Program-made: the position numbers and the translations under genes | Notes under the pieces: generated by a model | Database searches by the model: none | What the model saw: only the letters and a program-made list of their open reading frames with translations | What the model was told of the DNA's origin: nothing | Origin: Bryoerythrophyllum caledonicum | Taxonomy: Eukaryota > Streptophyta > Bryopsida > Pottiales > Pottiaceae | Direction of reading: 5' to 3' | NCBI GenBank assembly: GCA_963971425.1 | Contig: OZ020515.1 | Span: 32,437,856-32,501,855 of the forward strand | Length of the DNA: 64,000 bases | Shown: one piece after another, positions 1-12,179 of the stretch | How positions within the stretch are numbered: the first letter of the stretch is position 1 | How the letters are laid out: each line of letters opens with the position of its first letter

Positions 1-1247
1 AGCTCTTTGCTAGCTTCTAACACAATGGCACTCTTAGTCGCTCGTGGAGTTCTCTCTACTTGCTCACTTATTAGACTATTGATCTTATCTTTCACCTCAC
101 GATAGGCACCAGTCTTAACAGGATGCATATGTCTACCAAGGTGGATACAAGCGCGAGTGCAGTGGCGCTTACCACTGACATAATACACTACAGCATCACA
201 CGTGGCAATACACATTGGTGGCTCTCCACAGATCTTGCAAAGTAGCGTGTTTTTGGGAGCTTTTTGACCTACCTCAAATGTCATCGATGTCATTCCATCA
301 AACTCCCGCTCGTTCACTTCCGAAATACGATTATCTCGTTGAACGAACGCACAGTCGATGTTCTTGCAACGCAGGTGCCCAACGCATTTAGATGTACGAA
401 AGTGGAGGCCATCGTCATTCATGATGTTTGTCGTGATTGTCTTAGTCCAGAGGTGACCATCGTACCGCTTGTCCATGCCATGCATGTTACGAGCCTGTGT
501 AGATGACGCTGATGGTGGAGCGGGTGGAAGTTCGAATATCACATTGCCATTGAAATCGGCGGGAAGACAGTTGACCTGCTCGTGTGGTATGATGTCAAAG
601 TCCAATTTCTTCAATGGATTCTTGCCGCCAACACGAGAAGACAACCGCTTCAGACCTGCAATAACACTGACGATACCAAATACCTTGTCCTGTTTCGGAG
701 AGCAAGACATGGGGGGACAGGATATCGGTGGAGTAGATGTAAAAGAAGTGGCTCTAGGACGACACGACTTAGGAACACTTAGCTTTGGAGGGCAAGTCTT
801 AGGAGGGGTGTCCTCATTGTCAGATGAGAGTACGATGACAGGCTCAATGTCTGGTTCGATCTTAGCATTGACAAGAGCAGGAAGCAGTGTCTGCATACTA
901 CATGTTGTGGACTGACGAGAAGTAAGGTCGATAGAGGACGCACTTAACTGTGAATCTAGGCGACCATAGACCCTATATTGGCCTTTTCCAAGTTTCCACT
1001 CATTGTCAAAACTCTCATTCACTATCGTTTGTCGAGGTGTGGTATACAACAGATTCAAACAGTCGTCATCATAGACTTCCTCCTCGACACAAATACTCTG
1101 CTGTTGGAAAGAAAATCGAACACTTAACGCCGCACTGGTAACTGTTGCAAATCCCTCATCACTCAAAGGATACGCAACAGGATCGCCAATGCCATTAGCA
1201 CGGAGCATAACCATGGCGGGAAAAGTAGACGGAGAGGAGGAAGTCAT
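1..1247 (-). CDS. Cys/His-rich protein of unknown function, 3' part beyond window
   Basis: Reading the minus strand from the ATG at 1247-1245 gives 415 uninterrupted codons that run off the left edge, so the gene is incomplete. An upstream in-frame TAG close to the ATG supports this start. The N-terminal third is low-complexity (Ser/Pro/Cys-rich). About residues 265-330 form a compact block with W, Y and the spaced cysteines of C-x4-C (CKNIDC). A second Cys/His cluster follows (CKICGEPPMC, then CTRAC and paired His). This arrangement resembles zinc-binding DNA-recognition domains of the WRKY-GCM1/FLYWCH type seen in some plant transposases, but I do not recognise the exact family. It is transcribed away from the ParB/MTase gene at 2667. 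A transposon-derived protein is a fair alternative. The open frame is directly seen; the function is inference. Confidence 0.6.
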   Translation of the reverse strand, partial: MTSSSPSTFPAMVMLRANGIGDPVAYPLSDEGFATVTSAALSVRFSFQQQSICVEEEVYDDDCLNLLYTTPRQTIVNESFDNEWKLGKGQYRVYGRLDSQLSASSIDLTSRQSTTCSMQTLLPALVNAKIEPDIEPVIVLSSDNEDTPPKTCPPKLSVPKSCRPRATSFTSTPPISCPPMSCSPKQDKVFGIVSVIAGLKRLSSRVGGKNPLKKLDFDIIPHEQVNCLPADFNGNVIFELPPAPPSASSTQARNMHGMDKRYDGHLWTKTITTNIMNDDGLHFRTSKCVGHLRCKNIDCAFVQRDNRISEVNEREFDGMTSMTFEVGQKAPKNTLLCKICGEPPMCIATCDAVVYYVSGKRHCTRACIHLGRHMHPVKTGAYREVKDKINSLISEQVERTPRATKSAIVLEASKE

Positions 1248-1500
1248 GAGAATATCGAGACAGGTAAGTGAGATTAAACTCTAGAAGGGTATTGGAATAT
1301 GGAGATGGAAGGTCAGTATATGTATTACATCAAGATACTATAAGAGAGAAGGAGCCATTGGATATTTAAAGGGTGATCGTTGAAAAACAGCGTTTGCGAG
1401 GGCTAAAAGAAGGGATCTAAAATCAAGTTTGGAATGTAACCATGAATATAATTCAAAACAATCATAAATGGATGTTCTTTCAATGGATGCCTAGGGAGGT

Positions 1501-1967
1501 GTAAAGTAGTAGTCAGCATTTAAGAAATAGACAGTCCTTGCTCGGATGGATGTTCATAATTGGAAAGTCTTGCTATTAAGGAGGGAGGAAAGCGGCGCAA
1601 ATCTCCACTCCTTGTAGGATTCTCAACAGTCACCTAATTTTAAAGATAGACAATTCGTCAGTAGGAAGGTTAGTGAACAGATCTTTTGGACATAAGTAGA
1701 ATGCTGATGAAGAAGGTGCAAAGCAGCCTTCCGCATTCAAGAATTAGACAGTCCTTGCTTGGACAGATTTTTATATTTGGAAAGTATCGGTTGAAATGAG
1801 GTAGGGAAGCGGCGCAAGTCTCTACTTAGTTAAGAAAATAATACTACCAAGAATTATAAATTCATATAAAATCCTTGTACGATTCTCAACAGCAAGCTAA
1901 TTGTAAAGATAGAACAAATCGTCAGTGGAAAGGTCAGTGGACAGATCTTTTGGACTTAAAATAGATG
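1501..1967. repeat. Diverged tandem duplication, about 200-bp unit
   Basis: Copy A (about 1501-1705) and copy B (about 1716-1967) share long blocks, for example ACAGTCCTTGCT, GGAAAG, AGCGGCGCAA, GATTCTCAACAG and GACAGATCTTTTGGAC, in the same order. Copy B carries an extra AT-rich segment of about 50 bp. It lies in the 1.4-kb spacer between the divergent genes at 1247 and 2667, where it could contain promoter elements; no promoter motif was identified. Confidence 0.75.
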
Positions 1968-2093
1968 CGTGCACAGGCAGATGGAGGGTGTTATAGGGAA
2001 CAAGGTTTGAATGTAGAATAGAATGAGATAGCCCTAGATATATCGAATTAGTAGAAAGGGTGGACATCAGACCGCAAGTAGCCTCTCTTTCAA

Positions 2094-2396
2094 ATGGATC
2101 TGTGCGAGGAGGAATGCGGTGCGATCACGCGTGCAAGACGGCGGCGCGAGGGAAAGGAGATTTGCAAAATGCCCGCAGACGTTGGGGTGACAAAGAGGCG
2201 CCTAGGTGGAGAGTTTGCTAAGTTACCTGCAGCAACAGTGGCTAGACGGATTTCACCAACAACTCCCATCCTTGAAGAAGAGGTACTTGTATTAGTTGAC
2301 ATGTCACCATTGGAAGTGATTGGAGAACTTACAACAAAGTGCGTCGCTAGGGAGGCTGAAGTAGCTTTCGAACCATCCGGCTTAACAGACATTCAG
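2094..2396 (+). other. Open frame of 101 codons ending at a possible splice donor
   Basis: An ATG at 2094 opens a frame that reaches CAG|GTATTT at 2396 in phase 0, so it could be an upstream first exon of the ParB/MTase gene. The reverse strand is also open over the same bases (2392-2090). I could not find a convincing acceptor joining it to the next exon, so I place the gene start at 2667 instead. Transcript data would decide. Confidence 0.3.
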
Positions 2397-2666
2397 GTAT
2401 TTTTTCTTCTAATGTGTCCTCTAGTGGGTTCTGATTTGGAGCTACAAGGATGTAGAAAATGAAAAGCCGCCTTCTAGAAGTCAAGGTGTTAAATAATGAT
2501 GATTAGTCGCGATTGCCATGTCACCAATTTCTCACAATAAAGAGAGGGGTGGAGGCCAAGCTGAACTCCTTTCCTTTTCATGTGGTGGATAGAATTTCTG
2601 GGTCGAGTTAGTGCTATCACTTTGTAGCGTTGCTTGTATGCTGGTCATTAAGTTGAGCGCATTGCC

Positions 2667-5600
2667 ATGAGGGGAACACATGTGAGATTGGTAAAAGGTT
2701 ATGGAGTCAATTCATACAAAATCACCAAAAAGATCGGAAGGAAGAGTGTGAGGAAGTCTGAGAGGAACATTCGCAAGAAGAAGTCGCAAAAACAGGTCCG
2801 TTCACAAAAGATTGGATAGTTTGTAGGTCTGAAATTATGTGTGTTTGAAATGTTTTGCGGTCTTGGAGGAATTTGTGGGTTTGAGCGATTATCTTGGTTT
2901 TTGAGTTTTAGGGTTTGTGGATATGTGCGTTTTGAGGGTTTTGAAGGCTTTTTGGATTTCGAGGTGTGAAACTTGTTTGTTATAGGTATAATCCGGATTT
3001 TGTCCATGTGATTGGTTTAGGCGGCTGGCCAGGAGGAGAGGGCTGACGAGGCTATGGAGAATGTGGACGAGGAGGGCTATTGCACCAACGATAGTGGCGA
3101 CGGCCACGAGAAAAATGCCGAAAAGGTCGTGGGTGATGACGAAGAGATGAGTGCGGAAGAGGGTGGACATACCTACGCCTCAGACGCCGAAGTTGAAGGC
3201 GCCAAGGCTGCTGCGGATGCCATCTTGGATCTCTCAATGGAAGGGTCAGATGGTAGCCCACCGATTGAAGGAAAGAGGAAGAAGGGGAGGGGACGGAAGA
3301 TGGCAATGGTGGAGGACGACGGTGACAATCTTGGCACGGAGGAAGAGATTGATGTGAAGGAAATTGAGAAGCGGATGGGAATACTTTACAACCCTGATTC
3401 CTTTGCAGCCATCACTTACATGCGTCGACAACCACAGGAGAAGTTTGACAGGTTACGCGTGCCTCTTTGCCGCATGGTGCCAATGCCGGAGCTTCGTAGA
3501 GTGCAAGAGACTGACAAGCACAGATTGATGGACCAGTTCGAGCATGGTTATCGACTTGGGACGGCCGTCTTCTATCTTGCACTAACGGGTCGTGACGGAG
3601 AGGAGATGGCAGTGTCAAGCGCAGTGGTCGAGCAGTGGTCGGATGAGTGGATCATAATCAACAAAGACTTTGAAGAACGGTTGAAGGGAGATGCGGATCT
3701 TGAGCATCTGAGTGGAAAGATGTTCTATATCTACGACGGCAACCACCGCTATGAAGCTTGGCGGGAGTTCTTGGAGGAAAGAAAGGCTGGTGACATGGAG
3801 TTCATGCAAAGGAATGGTGAACCAGAGAGCATCATCCTTGATGTTGGTCCGAATGGATTTCCGAAGATACTTGCGGCTATGCATGCTGTGAACAAGTAAG
3901 TCTATTACATATTATGCACATTTTTGGATTTGAAATCAAGACTGAAAGTGTGTGCATGATTAACAGTGCTACAGAGAAGGCACACATAAAGACGAATACA
4001 ATGCACGAATTGGACAGGGTGAGCATATTCGGACAACGAGACATTTCATACTTCAAGGACTTGATTCCTGAGATGGCGTATAACAAGTGTCTCAAGAGAC
4101 AAAGGGATGCGTGGTATCCAATTCCTGCAAGTCAAATGGTGAAAATCTTATTCCAGGTAAGGTGTCATATATATACTTTTGCAAAACAAGTATTTCAGTA
4201 TTTCTAATGGTGATATACGCTGGAGTAGGATGAGATACAAGAGGCAGCTTCAAACGAGCGAGTTGCATACAAATTAGAGATTGAAAAGGCAAAGCAAAGC
4301 GGTGTGGAGTTACGGAAGTTTGTCGAAGAGGGACTATCCGCCAAGAAGATGAAACTCCAAAAGCGCTTTGGAAAGCTCGCGGCTGTGGCCAACCCTGAGT
4401 TAGGGCGTGAGTTTCTTGATCAGGTTTAAATCAACCATGCTTTTCTTGTCATCTATTTGTAATGTCATTGTTCTTCCTCATCATGGTCAAGATGGTATGG
4501 GATGCCATGATGTTTTTTATGATTTTCGATTCATGGTTGTTAGGGGCCTGAAATCCGAGGATGTAACGAGACGTGTTTTCAAGGCCTCCAGGCCATGAAT
4601 CATCAGGGCATTAAAGTTCAGAAAGCACCCCATAGAGTGATGCCTCGGAAGCCCAAAACAGGCGTTTGTTACGAGAACCAATATTTATGGTTATCGAGGC
4701 ATTAGTCTATAATGAGCCTTAGTGAGTTTTAGTACTCTTTGAATTGATGCGCCGGAGGCCTTGAAATTGGATCTCGTAACTAGATCCATTATATGGGCCT
4801 CCATTTCATCAATACCAAGTTCCCTGTGATACCTAATAGCAAGTTTGGAATATATGCCTCGGTGACCCTTTTATCAAGTCTCGTTACGAGACCTGTTTTA
4901 GGGACGTCTAGGGCATAAATGCCCGACTTGCTATGGTAGCCATTAGCAAGCCCGGCCTTGATGGAAGGTGGCCTTGATTATAGGTCTTGTAACGGGACCC
5001 ACTTTCAGGGCCTCCGGTGCATCAATGCCCCGCTTGCCTTGGAACCAAATGGCAAATTTGGCATTGATCACCCGGTGGCCTTAATATCAAGTCTCGTAAC
5101 GAGACATGCTTTATGGGTGACCTAGGCATCAACGACCGGCTTGCCATTGCAGCAGTTAGCAAGCTGGGCATTGATGCGCCGTAGACCCGGAAATCGGGTC
5201 TCGTGACGAGACCCGATTTCAGGGCCTATGGCGGATCCATGTCAAGGGGTGATTTTGGAAATTTCTAAGTGGTTTTTCAATATGAAGTGCACCAATATGT
5301 TGCATCATGCATAGAAGTAGAGAAAACTTGCTCAAAGGAATGGTTAGTGTAAAATTTGCCCATTTATCATTCATGTTGTTGTATTGGTCAGGTTCGTCTA
5401 CACTACGGAAAGTATCACATTGACAAGGTTGACATGGGGTTGGAAAAGCTCCAAATTATTGCGACATCGCCCGTGCCTGCAAAGTATAAAGTGGAGTGGC
5501 TGAAAATCTGGAATAGTCCCAGTTTTTACCGGAAAGAGAAGCACTGGCCTCAACCATGTTCAGAATCTCAAATGAAGTTGTACCTTGATCGAGCAATATT

Positions 5601-7952
5601 CTGGGCACTTGTAAGTGATGATGTGATGTGATGATGATGATGATGATGTGAGGTTGAATGTGCTAAATCTATTCGTTGCTAATGCAGCTTCAAGAAGAAA
5701 TCGCAGAGGACATCGACGATGTTTTGGAGCAGCTCAACCTGAATCCAGATGTCGAAGTAGAAGAATGGACATTGTACTTGGAAACTTGGAAATGTCGACT
5801 ATGGACGCATGCATACCCGGGTGTCTTTGGTGGACCTTCACCGTTCCACCGATTGACAAAGTGGGAAGACGTGAAGGGCCGGAAAGATATTGCCAAGCGG
5901 TTCATTTACCGCTACATTCGCCATGAGCTATTTGGCAAGAAGGCGATTGCCAGAGTACCCGACTGGATGAAGTCTGCGTATCCAGCCAACTCAGACACGT
6001 CTATGTATAATGCATATCAGAAGTCCGTGTTTTCCATCGACCATCTGAAGGAATGTTTGTGGTACGTTGAGTGTAACAAGAACTACTGCTATGACACAGA
6101 GCTGGATTCAAAGAATTTTATCGGTCCACTTTCTGGACCCGAAGTTGAAGCGGTGCAGGTAGCGCCCGTGGGAAGAGGCCGTGCTTCACGGCAGCCAAGA
6201 TTACCACCACTCAGTCCGGAATCAAAGAAGAAGAAACAGTATGCCAAGGCCAAGGAACGTAGAGTTGCAAAGAAGAATGCGTTGAAGAGAGCGGCGGAAA
6301 ATAAGGTACGCGAAGAACGCGGAGAGTCTCCTTTACCTGAGGAAGAAGAATACCAACCGGAACCCACGGAGAATGATACCGCATTTTCTCAAGAGGTTGT
6401 CCACATTCAGGACAGTGAAGGCTGCCGAGAGGATGAACGAGAGAATGAGGACCTTGATTTACAAGAGGAAGAGGTTACAGTGAATAAATTGATACCCGAG
6501 CGTTCAGCGCCTATCCGGCGGAGAGAGATGCGCCAACTGGTCAAGTCTCCAAGCACACTCATCTCGGCGTCAGTGGAGCCAACTCGTTCAACTGCATCTC
6601 GAGCTTCACTAGGTGATCCCACCCCTTACCGCACGGTCATGCCAACCCTTGGGAGTGTGCCTCGTTTAGTTTCCAACCTGCTTCTGAATGCCTCTATCTC
6701 CCGAGATATATGGCAGGAGATTGCTGAGTTTACTGCAGATTGCAATGACGGAAAGAAATGCATTGTGGACGGAAAGATGGTTGACAAGGAAGCGAAGATA
6801 GACCTTGTCATTGCAGAGATCCCCGACGGCAAGGCAGTGCCGGGCGTATCGGACATGGTTCCCGCATGGAACGTGGTTGACCCTACTGGCTTGAAAAACT
6901 TGTTTGCATATGCAAACAAGTTTCTACATGACGATGGCGCATTGTTTTTAATCTACAGCGATGATGGTGGCGTTACCAAACAGATGTTCTCCGATTACTT
7001 CCCACTCCTCGGATTTAGGATTCAGAAGGAATGGGTCGGTGTGAATCGAATGTATACATATGCAATGACAGGGACTGCTTTGACGGCGCTTTTCAAGATT
7101 GCACTAATTGTGCGCGACTCAACCGCTACTATTCGCTGGATATCCCGATTTCATTTTCGGACCCATCCTGCGTTTGCTGGAAATTCAATAGACATCTGTC
7201 AGGGGGATGCAATCTGGAATTTCACCACGAATGATACTCAAACGACGACTAACGGTAGAGTGTGGCGCGGACCAAAGGAGCGTGGGACTCACTTCTTAAC
7301 ATCGCTAATATTATCCGCCACCGATGTCGAGGGTGTGGTTCTCGATGCCACAGCAGGCATTGGTAAGTATGATTGATGTGTTTCGAGGTAATGAGAATCA
7401 TGTTCAACCAATCTGATGTTGGCTTGTCGCAGGTACCTCGGTAAGGCTGTGTAAGGAATATGGAAGACATATTGTGGCTTTAGAGGCCGAAAAGGAGCTT
7501 TTCAACGCCTTTTTGTTGCCGTTAAAAAGTGATATTGAATGCGACCACGAAGGAAGCTCCTCCACTGATCAAGATGAGGTGCCCATCAAGCCTACACTCG
7601 TTCAGTTTGACAAAGAAGACTTCATCGACGTCGACCTTTCAGGACGTGTGAAGAAGCGTAAGCGCAGCATGAACGAGTAAGTAGTATCGCTCGTATAGTA
7701 ATATTTTCGGGCTTTCGGCATTTACAACGCAGTTTGTGTAATGGACATAGCTCAATGTTTATCCTCTTTATGTCACGCAGCAGAAGAATAGAACGCAGCC
7801 CTACTCCATTTGCATATATGCCAGAATACGCATTGCAAATGGCAAGCATATATGCAGCAATGAAGTCCCCTCCACCAAGACAAAAAGATCGACAACTCTA
7901 TGATCCTGCAGTGATAAACCTTTTTGAAATTGATGCCGTCGTTGATAAGTGA
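2667..7952 (+). CDS. ParB-like domain plus beta-class DNA methyltransferase-like protein, eight exons
   Basis: Exons 2667-2795, 3021-3895, 3967-4156, 4229-4423, 5392-5610, 5688-7362, 7433-7676 and 7781-7952 join at GT-AG introns with every phase matching, giving 1232 residues with no stop. The N-terminus is basic (residues 10-43) and then acidic. Residues about 180-290 resemble a ParB/sulfiredoxin-fold nuclease, with DGNHR at 282-286. A basic Lys/Arg linker follows. The C-terminal third has the permuted order of beta-class N6/N4-methyltransferases: the motif IV position (DLVIAEIPDG, 908-917) precedes motif I (DATAGIG, 1089-1095, then GRHIVALE). The catalytic (D/N/S)PP(Y/F/W) is replaced by EIPD, so methyl transfer is doubtful. 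A nuclear DNA- or chromatin-binding role is inference. A relative lacking the ParB part lies at 13094-16199. The 71-104-bp introns are typical here; the 968-bp fourth intron holds a repeat array. Confidence 0.85.
4540..5235. repeat. About 106-bp tandem repeats with palindromic core, inside an intron
   Basis: Within the 4424-5391 intron, the core GGTCTCGTAACGAGACC and variants recur near 4560, 4773, 4880, 4985, 5091 and 5198. Spacing is about 105-108 bp after the first gap of about twice that length. Flanking words (GGGCCT, GGCATTGAT, CAAG) repeat as well. The core is nearly self-complementary. One more copy of the core sits alone near 8258, downstream of the same gene. Confidence 0.8.
5614..5650. 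repeat. GATGAT microsatellite in intron 5
   Basis: The 77-bp intron between 5610 and 5688 consists largely of GATGAT and GATGTGAT units, directly visible. No coding effect is expected. Confidence 0.7.
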
Positions 7953-9315
7953 TTAGAGTCGTCATTTAACTCCACTTTGAATATCTAATCTCCATTGTTC
8001 CCTTAACGAAGCATTCAAAATATTGGAATATAGTTTAGCTTGACATTATATTCTTGTTTCATAAAGATGATGTAAGAAAATAATTCATGATGAAGCTTGA
8101 GGACCATAAAAGTTATGTATCTATTCTTCTCAATGTTGATTGTTTTCGTTTTCAATATAATATAGAATGTGGTGTGAGGGTTGGCCTTCTTCACCTCTCG
8201 TTACCAAGAGGTGAAAAGCCTATTCCGATAGTTGGTGCCACAATTCCCTCAAAATCGGGTCTCGTAACGAGACGTTTTCTTTGTAGTTCTGAAGTGTTTT
8301 ACCTCATCTTCCACTCCACCCGTTCGTTCCGATTCAGTGTAAAAAGTGATACTTTTTGTGTGAAAAAAGTTCAAAATTTGGCGTGGATCTTTCCACAGAC
8401 ATTATTTGCAGGATTTTTGGCATGCGTCGTTTGCCCTTCTTTATTTCCTCTCGTACTTTTTTTCTTTTTTTTCTTAATGTTTTAATATTTTATTTTCTTC
8501 CAATTTTTATTTTTTTGTTTTGAAATGTAAAAACCGTACCCCCATTACCCGGTGCTGGTTTTGAACCAACTCAATTTCCAAAGAAATATGCAACAAACGA
8601 CGCACTAGGAAAACTCAGGCCTTCACCCCTCGTCCGAAGACTGATTTGCCACTGTGCCCAGCGTAGGTACCATCGGCGCACTGAGTTTCCTAGATTGCAA
8701 ATTGTGCAAAAAATCATTGCAAAATGCCCACCAACCACTGTGGGACCAGGTGTTTGATTTTACTCTACCATCCAAAAAATTTAATAATTATTAACAAAGA
8801 TTTTTCATTGTAATATATTATAAATGCGTGGAATGACAATTGCACGCCCACAAATTCTCCTTGCAATCTGCACAATTAACATGCGCCACACATCAAATAT
8901 GCAAGAGGGAAGAACAAGATGTATTAACATGGTTGTAACAAAAAAAATGATGGAGATTTGAATTTATACACGTTTAAGTCTTGCACAAAAATATAACTTA
9001 CATAGAATATGTTGCTCATCATTTGTGTCCATCATTTCTCGATCCTGCAAGACAATGTTCAGATGAATCATTAGTACATTATTTTTGCCAATGATCATCG
9101 TACATATTGTAAACTTTCTAACTTAGTTGTGATAAAGTATGACAAAATATATATTGAAAATAATGAATCCCATAGATTACTAGAACAAAGATTGAATGCA
9201 TGGCAGTGAGAAAAGAGCGGGTATGAGGTTCAAGAGCCAACCGCTAACAAATTTGAGATACAGCCAATGCCCCATACTGAATTCCCCGGTTCCAGGAGTT
9301 TGATGAATGGTTTGA
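7953..9315. other. Non-coding spacer, AT-rich
   Basis: After the stop at 7952 no convincing gene is seen. The segment contains an isolated copy of the GTCTCGTAACGAGAC core (about 8258-8275), T-rich runs near 8455-8520 and otherwise unremarkable AT-rich sequence. The 132-codon open frame at 8087-8485 is hydrophobic because of the T-rich DNA and has no recognisable domain. Confidence 0.6.
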
Positions 9316-9324
9316 ATGTACAGT

Positions 9325-9572
9325 TTCAGATCCCACAGAGTTTCGTGTTCTCAAGGTTTGAGAGTCTCACGTTCTAGTACAAGGTTTCAGGATTCGATCA
9401 TTTCCAGGTTGAAGGGTTCAAGGTTTCCAGGGTTTCAGGTTCAAGGTTTCCAGGGTTTCAGGTTCAAGATTTCCAAGGTTGCAGGTTCAAGGTTTCCAGG
9501 GTTCCAATGCCGATAGATTTCCAAGGTTCCAAGTTCAGGGTTTCCAAGGTTCCAAGTTCAGGGTTTCCAAGG
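9325..9572. repeat. Minisatellite of GGTTTCCAGG/GGTTCAAG units
   Basis: Short units such as CAAGGTTTCCAGGGTTTCAG and CCAAGGTTCCAAGTTCAGGG repeat with variation for about 250 bp. The open frame through it (9316-9516) is a by-product of the repeat. Confidence 0.85.
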
Positions 9573-10973
9573 TTTGTTACAATGTTCCACATTTGATTCT
9601 AGTCATCTAGGAAGCGCCCCAGTATCCTTTCATCAAGAGGATCACCGAGGATCAATGTTCACATACCGACAGTCAAAGAATGTGCCCAACGTGATGAGAA
9701 CTTCTTTTTCGCATGGCAATAATAAGATGATAGCATCCCATACAAGTTTCAGCTCAGCAACTATTTACTGCAAACAACCAATACACAACAATTAGATGAA
9801 AGACTTTTACCAATTTCAAATTTTTTAGTGCAAGGATGGCAGGTGTTACAAGGTCAGGTTGGTATTCTCATGGAAATTGAGACGAGAACATGGACACTTG
9901 CTTTCGAATTGTCATAAGGGAGGAATAAAACCATTAGGCGTTTTAGACACCATTCTTCGTGTAAAACAGTTTAGACAACTACTCTAAACTCTAGTTTACA
10001 GGCCACCAGGACCACTTTGAACTTCATTGATCTAAGATGAAAAAAGAGATTTATAAATAAAGAGGGAGGGGGGATAAATGAGACTTTGGGTGACTTTACA
10101 AATGAAGGAGAAAGTACGACTCAATACGTATAAATTACATAGAAATGGTATGAATTCATGATGATTCATCTTGGTGATGGCCAAAGAGACTACCTCTAGT
10201 ATTATCAACCTGGGGCCGCCTCTTGATCTTTCATGTCCAGCAAAACCTGCCTGAAGCTCATCCTCATCGCCATGGCGGTAGTGGAAGCTGGTCCAAAACC
10301 ATGAATCTGTGAGCTGTTGTGGCATACAAATGCAACATTAGAATCATGTGACCAAAGAGATGCAACGAGGATCTCTGAAACATCGTGTAAGCCCAGTACA
10401 CTTACAAAGGGGAAGTCTGTACTCTGCCAGATTGAAGGTCTCGGGTCCATTCAGGAGGAGAAGCTCCGCGTATTGCAATATGAATAAACCAGCATCGTCG
10501 CTATTTCCTTCAAATCATCACATAATCAAAAGAGGTCATGCTCACTTTACAAATAGTTTTAGTGTGAGAAGATCTCTAACATATGCGGAAATTGGACAGT
10601 TTCGAAGCCTAGACAGGAGATGTCTAGATTAATCATCAGAAATCAAGGTTGGACTGGGCTAATGATCTATCCTCAGGTTCGAATGAAACAATTTCGTGAA
10701 ATTCTGCTTACCACGTCGGAGTGACAGGGAATATCTGATATCTCGTTTGGGATACAAGTGTGTCCACTTTGCCAAGTCCACTCCATGAGCAGTATGCTGC
10801 AAATCAACCATAAACTTCAATCAGCAAACATGTGAGAATAACCCCCAGAAACTCTGGTCAGAATCCTATTATCATGCGAACAAATAAATAGCTGATACTA
10901 CATGATTGGATCGTTACAATCTTATGTGACTCTTCAAATCTCAAGAAAGAGGGTTACAGGGACCTTCTAGGCC
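9573..10973. other. No supportable gene
   Basis: Several short frames exist on both strands (for example around 10205-10450 minus and 10348-10632 plus), but none has a recognisable domain, consistent splice pattern or compositional support. The minus-strand segment could contain 3' exons or the 3' UTR of the candidate gene at 10974-11502. Confidence 0.4.
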
Positions 10974-11502
10974 TCAATCTCGTCCTCGAGTTCGTGAAGC
11001 TTGTTGTTGAGGCGCCTGAAGGCGTCTTCGAGCTCCCGCTGTGCTTGCCTCAGCCAAGATACTGCGCTGCTCCTCCTCCGAGACCACCTTGTGCAGATGT
11101 GTCATTTGTTGCGCCCGCCGAGGAAGGGGATGCTGCGGCACGAAGCGGCTCCTCAGGAATGAAATCCGGGGCCTGGTGAGGTCCGGAGACGTCGCCAAGC
11201 ACGGTCTCATATACGTCCTCAAGCCCGCAGCAGCCGACAAAGACGAGGAAGAGATCGCCACCGCGACCCAACAGAACCGCACTGTTGCGAAGCGCGTCCC
11301 CGGAGGAAAGTCCTGCAAAACCCACAGCAACTATCACTACGCTAGGAAGGAACATATTCATCGTCACCATCGTAGAAGAAGACATCACATGAAGCATCGC
11401 AGGAGGCATCAGATTGTACCTGCCCAGATCCGCTCGCCCTTCAGCCATCGAGTTGCGCGCGGGCTCCTCATCAACATGCGCGGGCTCCTCGTCCTCCTCC
11501 AA
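10974..11502 (-). CDS. Possible membrane protein with C-terminal coiled coil, frame uncertain
   Basis: This GC-rich island (10974-11530) has a minus-strand frame from 11502 with an acidic start, a hydrophobic segment (about residues 40-65) and a second hydrophobic stretch. The most protein-like 3' end lies in other frames: a strongly heptad-like acidic/basic helix (LEDAFRRLNNKLHELEDEIE) just before a stop near 10975. Two frame changes would be needed to join the pieces. It is therefore a decayed gene, a gene with unrecognised introns, or a sequence error. GC content differs sharply from the neighbours. I do not recognise the family and confidence is low. Confidence 0.3.
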
Positions 11503-11754
11503 ACCCTAACTCTCTACGTCTTTTTGTAGGAGGCGCTTCCGGCCTCGTCACTTCCGCCATCGTCACTTCCACTTTCCCTTCGCACACACACACATTCTAA
11601 TTTTCCAACACCGCCGCGGCACGCCCCACGTTCCCACGCGCTCCTCGCTTCCGCGCCTCTCCAGGCTGCCCATGTGACTCCACGCAAGTTCCGCTCCCAT
11701 TCCTGAGCTGCGCGCCCTGACTTCCCCATCTTCTTCGCCACTTGCTTCAACGAC

Positions 11755-12130
11755 TCTTATTCTTCTATTCTTCTTTTTCTAATTCTTTTTCTTTTTCTTT
11801 TTCTTTTTCTTTTTCTTTTTCTTCTTCTTCGTCTTTTTCCTCATCTTCATAATTTTCTTCTTCTTCTTTTTCTTCTTCTTCTTTTTCTTCTTCTTCTTTT
11901 TCTTCTTCTTCTTTTTCTTCTTCTTCTTCTAATTCTAATTTTCTTCTCTTTTTTTTTTTAAAATTCTTCCTCTTCTAACTTTAATTTTCTTCTTCTTCTT
12001 TTTCTAATTCTAATTTCACATTTTCAAATTATAAATTGTGAATCTAAAATCCTTAATTCCAGACTCTAAATTCTAAATCCTAAATTCTAACATTTTTTCC
12101 ATTTTTTCTTCTCACTAATCTATATTTTCT
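11755..12130. repeat. Polypyrimidine microsatellite, TTC/TTTTTC runs
   Basis: Long runs of TTTTTC, TTC and CTTCTTCTT occupy about 11755-11935, followed by more interrupted T/C- and A/T-rich sequence. There is no coding content. Confidence 0.9.
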
Positions 12131-12179
12131 CTCCTACTATTTTGCCGCACACCACATAATACCACTACTCTATTGCACT

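Noticed and set aside
2090..2392. Minus-strand 100-codon frame
   Set aside because: It is antisense to an equally long plus-strand frame in register with a splice donor; Ser/Thr-rich with no domain.
8545..8660. Possible tRNA-like segment (GGTTTTGAACC)
   Set aside because: No acceptor stem, anticodon arm or D-arm consensus could be assembled around it.
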